In this document: piece after piece, positions 7,207-15,791 of the stretch
Layout of the letters: the number at the start of each line of letters is the position of its first letter
Numbering within the stretch: the stretch's first letter is position 1
NCBI GenBank assembly: GCA_002353225.1
Contig: DEJF01000073.1
Location: 1 to 36,419 of the forward strand
Source of the DNA: Prevotella sp. UBA2755
Lineage (GTDB): Bacteria; Bacteroidota; Bacteroidia; Bacteroidales; Bacteroidaceae
Reading direction: 5' to 3'
DNA: 36,419 nt
Notes under the pieces: generated by a model
Seen by the model: only the letters and a program-made list of their open reading frames with translations
Told to the model about the DNA's origin: nothing
Databases searched by the model: none
Program-made: the position numbers and the translations under genes

Positions 7207-8454
7207 TCAGTACGTCAACCGCTTACCCTCCAGCCAAAAGTCTTGAAGGACGTATTTATCTGAGGTCTCTACATCCAGCATGATGGGTGTCTCTACCTGG
7301 ATGCGACACATCACAATATCATTACAGCGGGAAAGGGGCATATTGTCCCTCTTCCCCATTTTATAGAACTGCGTCCACGGATGTATGAAGAGGAAGCGGT
7401 CACAACGGCCTCTGATATCCTCCACCGTGATATACTCATAGTGCTGGGGCGTGTCTGGACGCATCTTCAGCCATAGCACACGGTTGGCATCATTCGTCAC
7501 ACAACGGCGCAGGATGACATTCCTGTCGTGCAGCGACTCAGAGCCTAACGTCAGACAGCCATGCACCTTGCCATAGACACAGTCCTCAATCAGTATCCGC
7601 TCGTTGTCTCCATTCTGCGCATCCTGGTCAGCCCAGGTACCCTTACCCCCTTTCAGCACCACGGCATCGTCGTTGACATGCATAAAACAGCCTCGCACCA
7701 CCACGTCGGTACATGCGTCGATGTCGATGGCATCCGAGCTAGGTGCCCCTTTTGTGGCATCCTGCTCCCACACCTTCTCCGTAGGGGCGAAGATGTAGCA
7801 GTCCAGGTAGCGCACATACTGGCATTTATAGATATGATTCGTCCAGAAAGGTGAGTTGACGAGACGCACGTCCTGTATCGTCACATGTTTTGAGTTGGCG
7901 ATATACGTCAGACGTGGACGCTGGCTGTCCTTGTTCGTACAATCAGGGTTCCACTGGCGACGCAACCAGAAATCCTGCCAGTAACGCAGTCCGTTGCCGT
8001 CGATGGTTCCATGTCCCGTTATCGAGAAGCCATCCACCCCATAGGCATTCACCAAGGCAGGGAAATACTTACAGGTCTCCCCCTCTATGCGTGTCACCAT
8101 CACGGGGAAGTCAGCGATACGGTTGCTGCCCTTCAGTTTCCCGACGACATGCAGATGCGTCCCCGGTTTGAAGAACAACGCCCCGGAGAGGAAAGTCCCT
8201 TGTGGTATCACCACGACACCACCACCCTCCTCCGCACAGCGGTCTATCACCTGCTGGATGGTCTTTGTCTGCACCACCGTGCTGTCTGTCGTCACCCCAT
8301 AGTCCGTGATGACATATTGTCGTCCCAGCAGTGCGACATCCACCTTTCCCGCTTTCAGGAACCAGTCGTCCATCCCACTGCCGTCAGGCCAGTTGTCAGC
8401 CTGCGTCTCCAGTGCCATGAGGAGTATCCCCAACAATCCTATTCCTATCCTCAT
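7207..8454 (-). CDS. Glycoside hydrolase family 28 (polygalacturonase-like) protein
   Basis: The protein has 415 residues from the ATG at 8454. That start gives a signal peptide (MRIGIGLLGILLMALETQA); two further ATGs lie at 8457 and 8460. An upstream in-frame start at 8550 would sit inside the preceding gene. The rest is a right-handed parallel beta-helix: GHGTIDGNGLRYW (148-160), SSDAIDID with Asp241, NDDAVVLKGG with Asp262 and Asp263, VHGCLTLGSE with His298, and LWLKMR with Lys330. These match the D, DD, HG and RIK-type catalytic positions of GH28. Expected activity is hydrolysis of pectic or rhamnogalacturonan-type glycans in the periplasm or at the surface; the precise substrate is unknown. 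It follows rprY by 28 nt. No SusC/SusD pair or other pectinase is nearby. Confidence 0.85.
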   Translation of the reverse strand: MRIGIGLLGILLMALETQADNWPDGSGMDDWFLKAGKVDVALLGRQYVITDYGVTTDSTVVQTKTIQQVIDRCAEEGGGVVVIPQGTFLSGALFFKPGTHLHVVGKLKGSNRIADFPVMVTRIEGETCKYFPALVNAYGVDGFSITGHGTIDGNGLRYWQDFWLRRQWNPDCTNKDSQRPRLTYIANSKHVTIQDVRLVNSPFWTNHIYKCQYVRYLDCYIFAPTEKVWEQDATKGAPSSDAIDIDACTDVVVRGCFMHVNDDAVVLKGGKGTWADQDAQNGDNERILIEDCVYGKVHGCLTLGSESLHDRNVILRRCVTNDANRVLWLKMRPDTPQHYEYITVEDIRGRCDRFLFIHPWTQFYKMGKRDNMPLSRCNDIVMCRIQVETPIMLDVETSDKYVLQDFWLEGKRLTY

Positions 8455-8482
8455 CATCATTGGGTGACGACAGACACACGGT

Positions 8483-9181
8483 TTACTCTTCCTCTGGTGC
8501 GATGAGTTTGTAACCCTTGCCATGGATATTGATGATCTCAATCTGGTCATCGTCCTTCAAGTGCTTACGCAACTTGGTGATATACACATCCATTGAGCGG
8601 GCATTGAAGTAATTATCATCAATCCAGATGGTCTTCAGGGCGAAGTCACGCTGCAGGATCTCATTGGCATGAGAGCACAGCAGTGCCAGCAACTCATTCT
8701 CCTTGGTGGTCAACTTCGTCTGCTTGTCACCGATGACCAGCAACTGCTTCTGGGTGTCGAAGGTGAAGCGTCCGATATGGTAAACCGAGCTCTCCTTGTT
8801 TTTCTTACCACGTACACGACGCAGGATAGCCTCCACACGGAACACCAGTTCCTCCATGGAGAACGGTTTGGTGATATAGTCGTCGGCACCAATCTTAAAG
8901 CCTTCGAGGATATCCTCCTTCAGGGTCTTTGCCGTGAGGAAGATAATAGGAATCTCCGCATTGGCACTGCGAATCTCCTGTGCCAGTGTGAAACCGTCTT
9001 TCTTAGGCATCATCACGTCCAGCACACAGATGTCAAACTTTGTCTTCAGGAAAGCCTTGTAACCAGCCTCACCGTCGGGACACAGTTCTGCCTGATAGCC
9101 CTTGGCAGCCAGATACTCACGCAACAGCATTCCCAGGTTCTCGTCGTCTTCACAAAGAAGAATTTTCAGTTTCTCGTCCAT
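8483..9181 (-). CDS. rprY: Response regulator RprY (OmpR family)
   Basis: The protein has 232 residues. The receiver domain (1-120) has the acidic pocket EDD (11-13), phospho-acceptor Asp55 in VLDVMMPKKDG, Thr83 and Lys105 in ITKPF. The winged-helix domain (about 130-230) contains LTTKENELLALL and ARSMDVYITKLRKHL. The overall sequence is very close to what I know of Bacteroides RprY, including the stretch HANEILQRDFALKTIWIDDN. It should bind DNA as a dimer after phosphorylation by RprX. The rprX gene ends 27 nt upstream, giving a kinase-regulator pair, and the GH28 gene follows. Confidence 0.93.
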   Translation of the reverse strand: MDEKLKILLCEDDENLGMLLREYLAAKGYQAELCPDGEAGYKAFLKTKFDICVLDVMMPKKDGFTLAQEIRSANAEIPIIFLTAKTLKEDILEGFKIGADDYITKPFSMEELVFRVEAILRRVRGKKNKESSVYHIGRFTFDTQKQLLVIGDKQTKLTTKENELLALLCSHANEILQRDFALKTIWIDDNYFNARSMDVYITKLRKHLKDDDQIEIINIHGKGYKLIAPEEE

Positions 9182-9208
9182 AATCTTATTTGTTTAAGTG
9201 TTAATATT

Positions 9209-10771
9209 TTATTCTTGATTCTCTTTTAATATCGGCAAGGAGATCGTGAACTTCGTACCTTTGCCCAAGTCACTCTCACACTTGATCTCGCCCTGATGGA
9301 GGTCTACGACCTTCTTCACGTAGGCAAGTCCGAGACCGAAGCCCTTCACGTCATGCTTATTACCAGTATGTACCCGGTAGAACTTATCGAATATCTTCCT
9401 CAGGTTCTCTTTCTTGATGCCCTGTCCTGTGTCACGGATACTCAGCAGCAGGCGGTCGTGGTCGTTCCATGTACGGATATAGATATCCAGCGGTTCCTCC
9501 GGCTTGCGGTATTTCACCGCATTGTCCATCAGATTGGTGATGGCATTCTGGAAATGCACCTCATCGACATAGATACCCGAGTCAACAGCCTCTATCTGTG
9601 TGTAAATCTTACCACCCGTATGCTCCACACGCAGGGTGAAGGTGGAGGCGATGGTCTCCACCATCTCGTTCAGGTCCAGTTCCTTCTTCTTGAACACCAC
9701 ACTCTTCTTGTCGAACATCGACATCTGCAGCACTTTCTCCACGAGGAAGCGCAGGCGTTTCGACTCATCGGCAATAACACCGCCGAGGTGCTTTGTCATC
9801 TGTTCACTCTTCGTCACACTATCATCATTCATCATCTGTGCGGCAAGTGAGATAGACGCTATTGGGGTCTTCAACTCATGCGTCATATTGTTAATGAAGT
9901 CGTTCTTTATCTCCGTATAACGCTTTTGACGGAAGATGAGCACGATGGTAAAGATAAAGGTGATAAGCAATACCAAAGTGAACACCAATGACGGAATCAT
10001 AAAGCGGACTGAGGAGAAGATGTAACTACTCATATCAGGAAAGTGAATCTTCACCACACCCATCTTCGACTGTGGGTCATTCTGAAAGAGATACTGCGTA
10101 TAACTGTATTTCTCCCCCTCTGCAGAATAGTCAGGACAACGGTACACCTCACGCCCGTCAGTGGTTGACACGGTCAGATGATAGGGAATATTGACACCAT
10201 TGTTCGCCAATTCCTGCCTGATATCCAAATCAAGCATCCGGAAGTTGACACGCTCTTTCAATGGCTTGTCACTTGCCGTATAAAGGATGTTATAGACCAC
10301 TTCGTCAAGCAGCGCTTTCTGATAGACATAACGGTTGTGCACTATCTCCTGCATCGATTTCGCAGCCTCGGAGAGTGAACTCTTGTCCCTACGCAGGATG
10401 ATTGCCTTGGGGACAGATGCCGGTTTCATCTCAAAGGTCTTCAACTGGAAAGACGAGTACACTGTCCCGTCATCAGCAGCCACCGCAAACTGATGTGACT
10501 GTTTGATAGATCCGTCGAGACCGTCAACCATCATAGAATCCTGACTGACAGCACGGCGTTCTGTCATCTGAACGTCTTTGTCCAGATAGCGTTTTGTCTC
10601 GTTCACCTCCAGATTATGGGATGCCTGATAAAGGCTACGGCTGACACTCTCGTCAAACTGTTCCTTCTTCATCTTCACCATCTCCTCGACATAGGAGAAC
10701 TGAAGAGAAAGCAGACCTAGAAAGGCGAGTCCCATGACGATGGCTATAATCCAAATAGTAGACTTCTTCAT
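9209..10771 (-). CDS. rprX: Sensor histidine kinase RprX
   Basis: The protein has 520 residues. Transmembrane helix 1 is at about 6-24 and helix 2 at about 257-280; between them lies a periplasmic sensor domain of about 230 residues. The HisKA motif NNMTHELKTPIASI carries phospho-acceptor His298. The ATPase domain has ITNLMDNAVKY (N box), IRDTGQGI (G1), FDKFYRVHTGN (F box) and GFGLGLAYVKK (G2). It has the arrangement of Bacteroides RprX, and its partner rprY follows 27 nt later. The promoter box is only 8 nt from the start codon. The sensed signal is not apparent. Confidence 0.92.
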   Translation of the reverse strand: MKKSTIWIIAIVMGLAFLGLLSLQFSYVEEMVKMKKEQFDESVSRSLYQASHNLEVNETKRYLDKDVQMTERRAVSQDSMMVDGLDGSIKQSHQFAVAADDGTVYSSFQLKTFEMKPASVPKAIILRRDKSSLSEAAKSMQEIVHNRYVYQKALLDEVVYNILYTASDKPLKERVNFRMLDLDIRQELANNGVNIPYHLTVSTTDGREVYRCPDYSAEGEKYSYTQYLFQNDPQSKMGVVKIHFPDMSSYIFSSVRFMIPSLVFTLVLLITFIFTIVLIFRQKRYTEIKNDFINNMTHELKTPIASISLAAQMMNDDSVTKSEQMTKHLGGVIADESKRLRFLVEKVLQMSMFDKKSVVFKKKELDLNEMVETIASTFTLRVEHTGGKIYTQIEAVDSGIYVDEVHFQNAITNLMDNAVKYRKPEEPLDIYIRTWNDHDRLLLSIRDTGQGIKKENLRKIFDKFYRVHTGNKHDVKGFGLGLAYVKKVVDLHQGEIKCESDLGKGTKFTISLPILKENQE

Positions 10772-10779
10772 ACCGGGAG

Positions 10780-10787
10780 CAAAGATA
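10780..10787 (-). promoter_or_regulatory. -7 promoter box of rprX, almost at the start codon
   Basis: TATCTTTG on the minus strand lies 8 nt before the ATG of rprX, which would give a 5' leader of only a few bases. No clear TTG lies at the usual -33 distance. Further upstream (10815-10851) the DNA has GTTAA/TTAAC dyads, candidate regulator sites. Confidence 0.5.
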
Positions 10788-10884
10788 CTGCTTTTACCGA
10801 TACGAAGAAGTCTTTTAGTTAATTAATTCCGTTAATTTTAACGTTATTAACAAAAATAATCGAGTTTAGTTTCGTATATCGTTC

Positions 10885-13329
10885 TTAAAAATGAAAATCT
10901 ATATCCACTCCCATTTGGAAGGGAGTACCACGCTGTGCATAATATTTATTGGTACCTGTTGCTGCCGATGAGAAGGCAAACGTATTGTATTTGGTATCTG
11001 TCAGATTACGAGCCCAAAGGTTAATCTTGCAGATATCCAAGTCGGCACTTACATGCGCACCAGGCACAACATAGAACTTCTGCTTGTAACTGTTAATCTC
11101 GTCCCAATAGATATTGCCTTGTGCATTCATATTAACACCCAGCGTGATATTCTTAACAAATGAATTGGCGAGGTCGAAACGATAATCCACCATTGCAGAC
11201 AGCGTATGAGAAGGCACGAACGGAACCTTATTGCCGTTGCAGTCTACCTCTGGAGTCTTTGCGTTCTTCTTGAAGATGAAGTCCTTGAAGACCGCATGCG
11301 TATAGCCATAATTTAGATTCCAGTTCAAATGGTTGTCTACGGCACTTCCGCGCAATGACATCTCAACCCCACAACTATAACTATTGTTAGCATTGATCAT
11401 CTTACGACCGAATCCATTATCTGTGGTGAATACGGAAAGTTGCTGGTTTCGAATCTTCATATAATATGCTGCCAAATCGGCATGGATAAGGTTATCGAAG
11501 AGATTCAGATGAGCACCAACCTCAAAGTTCCAACTTTCCTCTGGCTTGTACTTGATACTATTCAGAAGTTCGCTGTAGGTATCCTCCCCATAGGTCACAT
11601 TCAGATTGACGGTAGCATCACCTCCATGTCCTGCAGCCTGTAACTGTGACATCATCTCACCTGCATTGCTACGAAGATCGGTCATCAGGGAACTGTTAAG
11701 GAAATCGCTGAATAATTGTACGTTAAAACCACCAGCACGATATCCCTTAGCCACTGTCGCATAGACATTACTACCACTCTCAAACTTATAGGTAAGTCCT
11801 ATTTTAGGCAAGAGTTGACTGAAATTCGCTTTCTCCGAACGGTCTAAAAGACTGTTCATATTAATAGCAACAGGAAGTCCCATCACCTCTAAGTTAACAT
11901 TCAACAATGCCTTAACGTTGTAGTCTATCTTCGCCTGTGTGAAATCATAACGCAAGCCAAGAGTAGCAGTCAAGTGTTCAGTAATATCAAAACTTGATTC
12001 ATGGAAGACACCCAGATTAAACTGAGGTGTATAGAAGAGTGAGGGTACGAAGAATGTAGTACCATTATGATTCACGCCATGAGCATCAACCGCAGCCTGC
12101 GCTGCAGCCTGAGCGACTTCCTGTGACATACCGCGCCCCATCATAGACTGCACCATCGACTGTAACATACCGTTATAAATCTGGTTACGAATCTGTCCGC
12201 CCACCATATCACCAAAGGCTGTTCCAAACTCGTTAGGTGCATCAGTCTTCAGCCACTGGTACGATCCGAACACACCCGCTGTCCAGTGCCAGATACTCTC
12301 GTTGTTACTCTTGAAAGAGAACTCCTGTGTCAGTGCGTTGCTAAGTTGTTTCTGGTTAACAACAATGAAATCCACGTCTGAATAGTCATTATCCATCAAT
12401 AGATCATCCTTCAATAATTGATAACTGGTATTGGAATGGAAGTCAAAACCTGTACCCTTATACTTGATGGCGAGACCCGTATTAAAGAGATTACGCTTAT
12501 ATTTGCTTTGGTGGTCCTGATTAGGCTCTGACACAACCTTACCACTTTCTGGGTCGAGGATACCATAAGGATAAGCCTTCATATTTACATACTGGTAGTC
12601 AGCCATCCAGTCAAACGAAAGACGGTCAGAGGGACGATATACCAATCGCAGTCGTCCACCAGCCTCGTTCATATCATCTGCACGCTCACCTGTCAACTGG
12701 TTTTTCCAGAATCCGTTAGTTCCATTATAGAAAGCGGCAACAGAGAGTGCCAGTTGGTCACTGAACTTATGATAGTGGGCTGCCTCGATATTGCGATAGA
12801 AATGAGTACCGATGCCCAGACGAACATCTGTGCCCTGATAGTTCATGGGGTTCTTAGTATACTGACGGGCCAGTCCTCCCTCCGTATTGATACCATAGAG
12901 AGTACCCTGAGGTCCACGGAGAACGTCAACGCGGTCTAACTGATAAACATGGCTATTGAATGCCGACTTGTTCATTAGGGGAATATCATCGATATATATA
13001 CCCATGGAAGGGCTGTTAATACGTGATCCAATACCACGCACATAAATAGATGATGTGAAACGTGCGCCATAGTTAGGCATCACAAATGACGGGATAAAGT
13101 CAGATATCTCACGTAAGTCACGAACACCCAGTCCCTTCAACTCCGTCCCTGTCAGCACATTGGAACTGAGAGGCTGATGACGTAGTTTAAGATATTCTTT
13201 CGACTGCGCTATTACAACTACTTCATCAAGGTCGTAGACACGAGAAGAGTCAGCCAAAGATGTGTCCGTTGCTGCTGTCATAGGCAAAACCGCCATGAAT
13301 GTCAATACTGATAATAAATTTCTCTTCAT
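10885..13329 (-). CDS. TonB-dependent outer-membrane receptor
   Basis: The protein has 814 residues. A signal peptide (MKRNLLSVLTFMAVLPMTAA) is followed by a TonB-box-like YDLDEVVVIA (32-41), a plug domain (about 45-160) with YVRGIGSR and VDVLRGPQGTLYG, and a 22-strand barrel ending in the aromatic VDIDFHF expected of outer-membrane proteins. There is no N-terminal carboxypeptidase-like extension and no SusD partner, so it is of the iron-complex/cobalamin receptor type rather than a glycan SusC. It starts 2 nt after the stop of hemG and must share its transcript. That suggests a porphyrin, haem or iron-related substrate, which is inference. Within the barrel, a loop with methionine- and alanine-rich sequence (GMLQSMVQSMMGRGMSQ) is unusual. 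Confidence 0.88.
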   Translation of the reverse strand: MKRNLLSVLTFMAVLPMTAATDTSLADSSRVYDLDEVVVIAQSKEYLKLRHQPLSSNVLTGTELKGLGVRDLREISDFIPSFVMPNYGARFTSSIYVRGIGSRINSPSMGIYIDDIPLMNKSAFNSHVYQLDRVDVLRGPQGTLYGINTEGGLARQYTKNPMNYQGTDVRLGIGTHFYRNIEAAHYHKFSDQLALSVAAFYNGTNGFWKNQLTGERADDMNEAGGRLRLVYRPSDRLSFDWMADYQYVNMKAYPYGILDPESGKVVSEPNQDHQSKYKRNLFNTGLAIKYKGTGFDFHSNTSYQLLKDDLLMDNDYSDVDFIVVNQKQLSNALTQEFSFKSNNESIWHWTAGVFGSYQWLKTDAPNEFGTAFGDMVGGQIRNQIYNGMLQSMVQSMMGRGMSQEVAQAAAQAAVDAHGVNHNGTTFFVPSLFYTPQFNLGVFHESSFDITEHLTATLGLRYDFTQAKIDYNVKALLNVNLEVMGLPVAINMNSLLDRSEKANFSQLLPKIGLTYKFESGSNVYATVAKGYRAGGFNVQLFSDFLNSSLMTDLRSNAGEMMSQLQAAGHGGDATVNLNVTYGEDTYSELLNSIKYKPEESWNFEVGAHLNLFDNLIHADLAAYYMKIRNQQLSVFTTDNGFGRKMINANNSYSCGVEMSLRGSAVDNHLNWNLNYGYTHAVFKDFIFKKNAKTPEVDCNGNKVPFVPSHTLSAMVDYRFDLANSFVKNITLGVNMNAQGNIYWDEINSYKQKFYVVPGAHVSADLDICKINLWARNLTDTKYNTFAFSSAATGTNKYYAQRGTPFQMGVDIDFHF

Positions 13330-13331
13330 TA

Positions 13332-14747
13332 TTATTTATTCTTTAACTTTATAACTATTTCATTTGCTATTTGTGTCGCTTGGGTGATACGATGAGCCAT
13401 ACCTATACCGCCACGGAGGTTACCACCGAGGACAAGTCCCTGAAACTGTCGCTCTATACTTGCAACAGCCTCAAAACGGGCACCACTATCCGCCTCGTAC
13501 TGAGGGATGGCTTTCTGATGGCGTGAGATATGGATAAAGTCTGGCTTTGCCTCTTTAGGGAACATCAGCATCTGATGCAGACAGTCTATCACCAACAACT
13601 CGATAGCCTCATCGTCATAGTCGAGCATTTCCGGATTTCTCATCCCCCCCATGAAAAAGGAGAATAAGACACCACCTTTCGGAGCACGTCGTGTAAAACA
13701 AGCAGATGGGAAAAGCACTCCCAGAATACGCTTTCTCTCCACCGTAGGCACTAAACCGCCAAAAGCGATATAGTCTCCGCCATAGGTATCACGCATACCC
13801 ACGTTGACTTCCATCACAGGTGCATATTTCAGACGACTGATCGCCTTCATGCGTGGCTCATCGACGAAGGGCAATAATGCGGGCAGTTGATATGCCCCAC
13901 ATGTCGTCACCACATAACGGCTCTGGATTGTCTGTTCTATCCCTTCAGCATTCAGGAATGTTGTCTGCCACCCCTTATCAATGGGACATACTTCCACTCT
14001 GTTAACGCCTAAGGATATATGGTCCATACCGATATAGTCTGCCTCCGCTTTCGGGATATGACTCAAACCTCCACGTGCAGAGAACACTTTCTTCGTAGCG
14101 AGACGGTCGCGGTCTGTCTTAGGCTCTTTCATTTTAGCAATAGCACCTCTTATAAAACCACCATAGTTCTGTTCCAACTGGTATAGTTTTGGCAAGGCAT
14201 AACGGGTGACTAATGTATCAGGATCACCAGCATAGACACCTGAGATAAAAGGCGCCACCGCATAGTCGACAAACGAGTTTCCAAGTCGACGGCGAGCCAG
14301 TGCGCCCACACTCTCGTCAGGGTCATTGCCTTTCTTACGCCATGGCTCTCCGAGAATACGTATTTTATCTTTCCAACAAAACAAAGGAGTCATCAGTCCA
14401 CCAATAGGACTGGAAGGCAGGTCATGGAAACGGGCTCCTTTCCATATGAGACGACGTTTCGAAGAGTCTGGTGCAGTTTCCAACACACATGCACCACCCG
14501 AGGTAATAGCCAAGTCGTTCATCAACTCGGCTACCTCAGGCGTTGAGACAGAACCTGTCGTAGGACCCGTCTCAAATATAAATTCATTTTTGTGGTTGGT
14601 CTGTATCTGTCCGCCAATACGATGATCTGTCTCTATGACATGCACTGATATATCATTTCTACACAGCCAATATGCCGTAGTTAGCCCTGTCAAGCCTGCA
14701 CCAACAACTACTACTTGAGTTTCTATGGAATCTTTTTTTTGCACCAT
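13332..14747 (-). CDS. hemG: Protoporphyrinogen/coproporphyrinogen oxidase, HemY type
   Basis: The protein has 471 residues. The FAD-binding VVVVGAGLTGLTTAYWL (GxGxxG at 16-21) opens a flavin amine-oxidase fold, followed by ETDHRIGGQIQT and a C-terminal VLGGNLRGGIGMAHRI typical of HemY/PPOX. The reaction is the six-electron oxidation of protoporphyrinogen IX (or coproporphyrinogen III) in haem synthesis. In aerobes this flavoprotein family uses oxygen; in an anaerobe the acceptor is unclear. Bacteroidota annotations often call this gene hemG although the fold is HemY. It has its own promoter and is followed 2 nt later by a TonB receptor gene. A G7 run (13644-13650, C on the plus strand) lies in the coding sequence. 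Confidence 0.88.
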   Translation of the reverse strand: MVQKKDSIETQVVVVGAGLTGLTTAYWLCRNDISVHVIETDHRIGGQIQTNHKNEFIFETGPTTGSVSTPEVAELMNDLAITSGGACVLETAPDSSKRRLIWKGARFHDLPSSPIGGLMTPLFCWKDKIRILGEPWRKKGNDPDESVGALARRRLGNSFVDYAVAPFISGVYAGDPDTLVTRYALPKLYQLEQNYGGFIRGAIAKMKEPKTDRDRLATKKVFSARGGLSHIPKAEADYIGMDHISLGVNRVEVCPIDKGWQTTFLNAEGIEQTIQSRYVVTTCGAYQLPALLPFVDEPRMKAISRLKYAPVMEVNVGMRDTYGGDYIAFGGLVPTVERKRILGVLFPSACFTRRAPKGGVLFSFFMGGMRNPEMLDYDDEAIELLVIDCLHQMLMFPKEAKPDFIHISRHQKAIPQYEADSGARFEAVASIERQFQGLVLGGNLRGGIGMAHRITQATQIANEIVIKLKNK

Positions 14748-14762
14748 TACTTAGTTTGGGTG

Positions 14763-14793
14763 CAAAGGTACGGCAAACTTTCCGTTCCCACAA
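14763..14793 (-). promoter_or_regulatory. Bacteroidota promoter for hemG-TonB receptor
   Basis: On the minus strand TTG (14793-14791), 20 nt, TACCTTTG (14770-14763), ending 15 nt before the hemG ATG. The -33 half is 20 bp from the end of the upstream gene at 14814. Confidence 0.7.
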
Positions 14794-14813
14794 TCCACAT
14801 TTATATGGATTTT

Positions 14814-15791
14814 TCAAGTATTCATCGTTCCGCAGTGGGGACAACACCCTTTCTTAGTCAGAAGGGCTCCACATTTACCACAGGTGTAGCGGCAATGGGC
14901 ATAACATAAATAGCGATGAATAGCAAAGACAAAATAGCCTATCAGCAACAGATAGCCTATATAATATAAGGTGGAGACGCTGAACAACACATAGTTGACT
15001 GCACAGACACCAGCCAGTCCTCCTAAGTACAGGAGAGCGTCAGCACCCGACAGATGGCGCAGCACATCATCAAGGGAAGCCACCGCCACGATAATGATTG
15101 CCCAGACAGAGGCTACAAAGAGACCTAAGTGCCAGGGTAAGGCGAAAGGATTGAGGGAGGGATGATAATAGAAATGCCGCCATGTCTCCGCACCGAACAT
15201 CTGGATGGAGGCATAGAGTGTCGCTGATGATGCCACTAACAGACAGAGCAAGGTAGGATAGAAAGAGTCGATATCGTTGAAATGCACGATATAGGCATCA
15301 TGACGGTTCAGACGGTAGAGTCCGTATGCGGTAACGACTACGACGAGAAAGGCGAGGAAGATGAGCAGGTGAGTGTTCGAGAAGAAGTCGATAAACTGGG
15401 AGATGGGGTCATCTGGTGACACGCCCTCCAGCATCTCACTCTCCCGTATCCAGCCCTGTGTCATCTGGTCGCGAGCCACCTTCACCCATACCGAGTCGAT
15501 AGTGTCAGTGGGGATGGTCATGATATCCGCTACGACGAGCCGTTCCCCTTCAACCACATAGAGGGTATCAAAAGCCATCTCACCCGGCTGGTCGGACAGT
15601 GGCAAACTATTGCCGCTCACTACAAAGTTATAGTTCTGCGTATAGTGATGCGTCGTAAAGAAGGAGATACTATCGAGTTGTTTCTCCGTCAGGTCCCATG
15701 CATCAGGGGTCTGCGGACCATGGTTATAACAGGCAGTCAATAGTAACGCACAAAGGGTAAGTATGTAGTATCTAATCCGCAGCATATACAT
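14814..15791 (-). CDS. Lipoprotein with SH3-like domain, membrane segments and C-terminal zinc ribbon
   Basis: The protein has 325 residues, or 323 if translation starts at the second Met. The signal ends in LLLTAC, so Cys21 is a likely lipidation site. Residues about 60-125 resemble a bacterial SH3 domain (VWVKVARDQMTQGWIRESEML). Four or five hydrophobic helices follow from about 142 to 290, and the C-terminus is a zinc ribbon with CGKCG (C304, C307) and CCPHCG (C317, C320). I do not know a described family. The start overlaps the end of the U32 gene by up to 20 nt, so translation is probably coupled. Zinc ribbons also occur in three proteins at the head of the same gene string, which may place this protein in the same membrane assembly; that is inference. 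Confidence 0.75.
   Translation of the reverse strand: MYMLRIRYYILTLCALLLTACYNHGPQTPDAWDLTEKQLDSISFFTTHHYTQNYNFVVSGNSLPLSDQPGEMAFDTLYVVEGERLVVADIMTIPTDTIDSVWVKVARDQMTQGWIRESEMLEGVSPDDPISQFIDFFSNTHLLIFLAFLVVVVTAYGLYRLNRHDAYIVHFNDIDSFYPTLLCLLVASSATLYASIQMFGAETWRHFYYHPSLNPFALPWHLGLFVASVWAIIIVAVASLDDVLRHLSGADALLYLGGLAGVCAVNYVLFSVSTLYYIGYLLLIGYFVFAIHRYLCYAHCRYTCGKCGALLTKKGCCPHCGTMNT

Noticed and set aside
7171..7263. A 30-codon plus-strand frame after the right direct repeat
   Set aside because: It overlaps the GH28 3' end and has no promoter or recognisable sequence.
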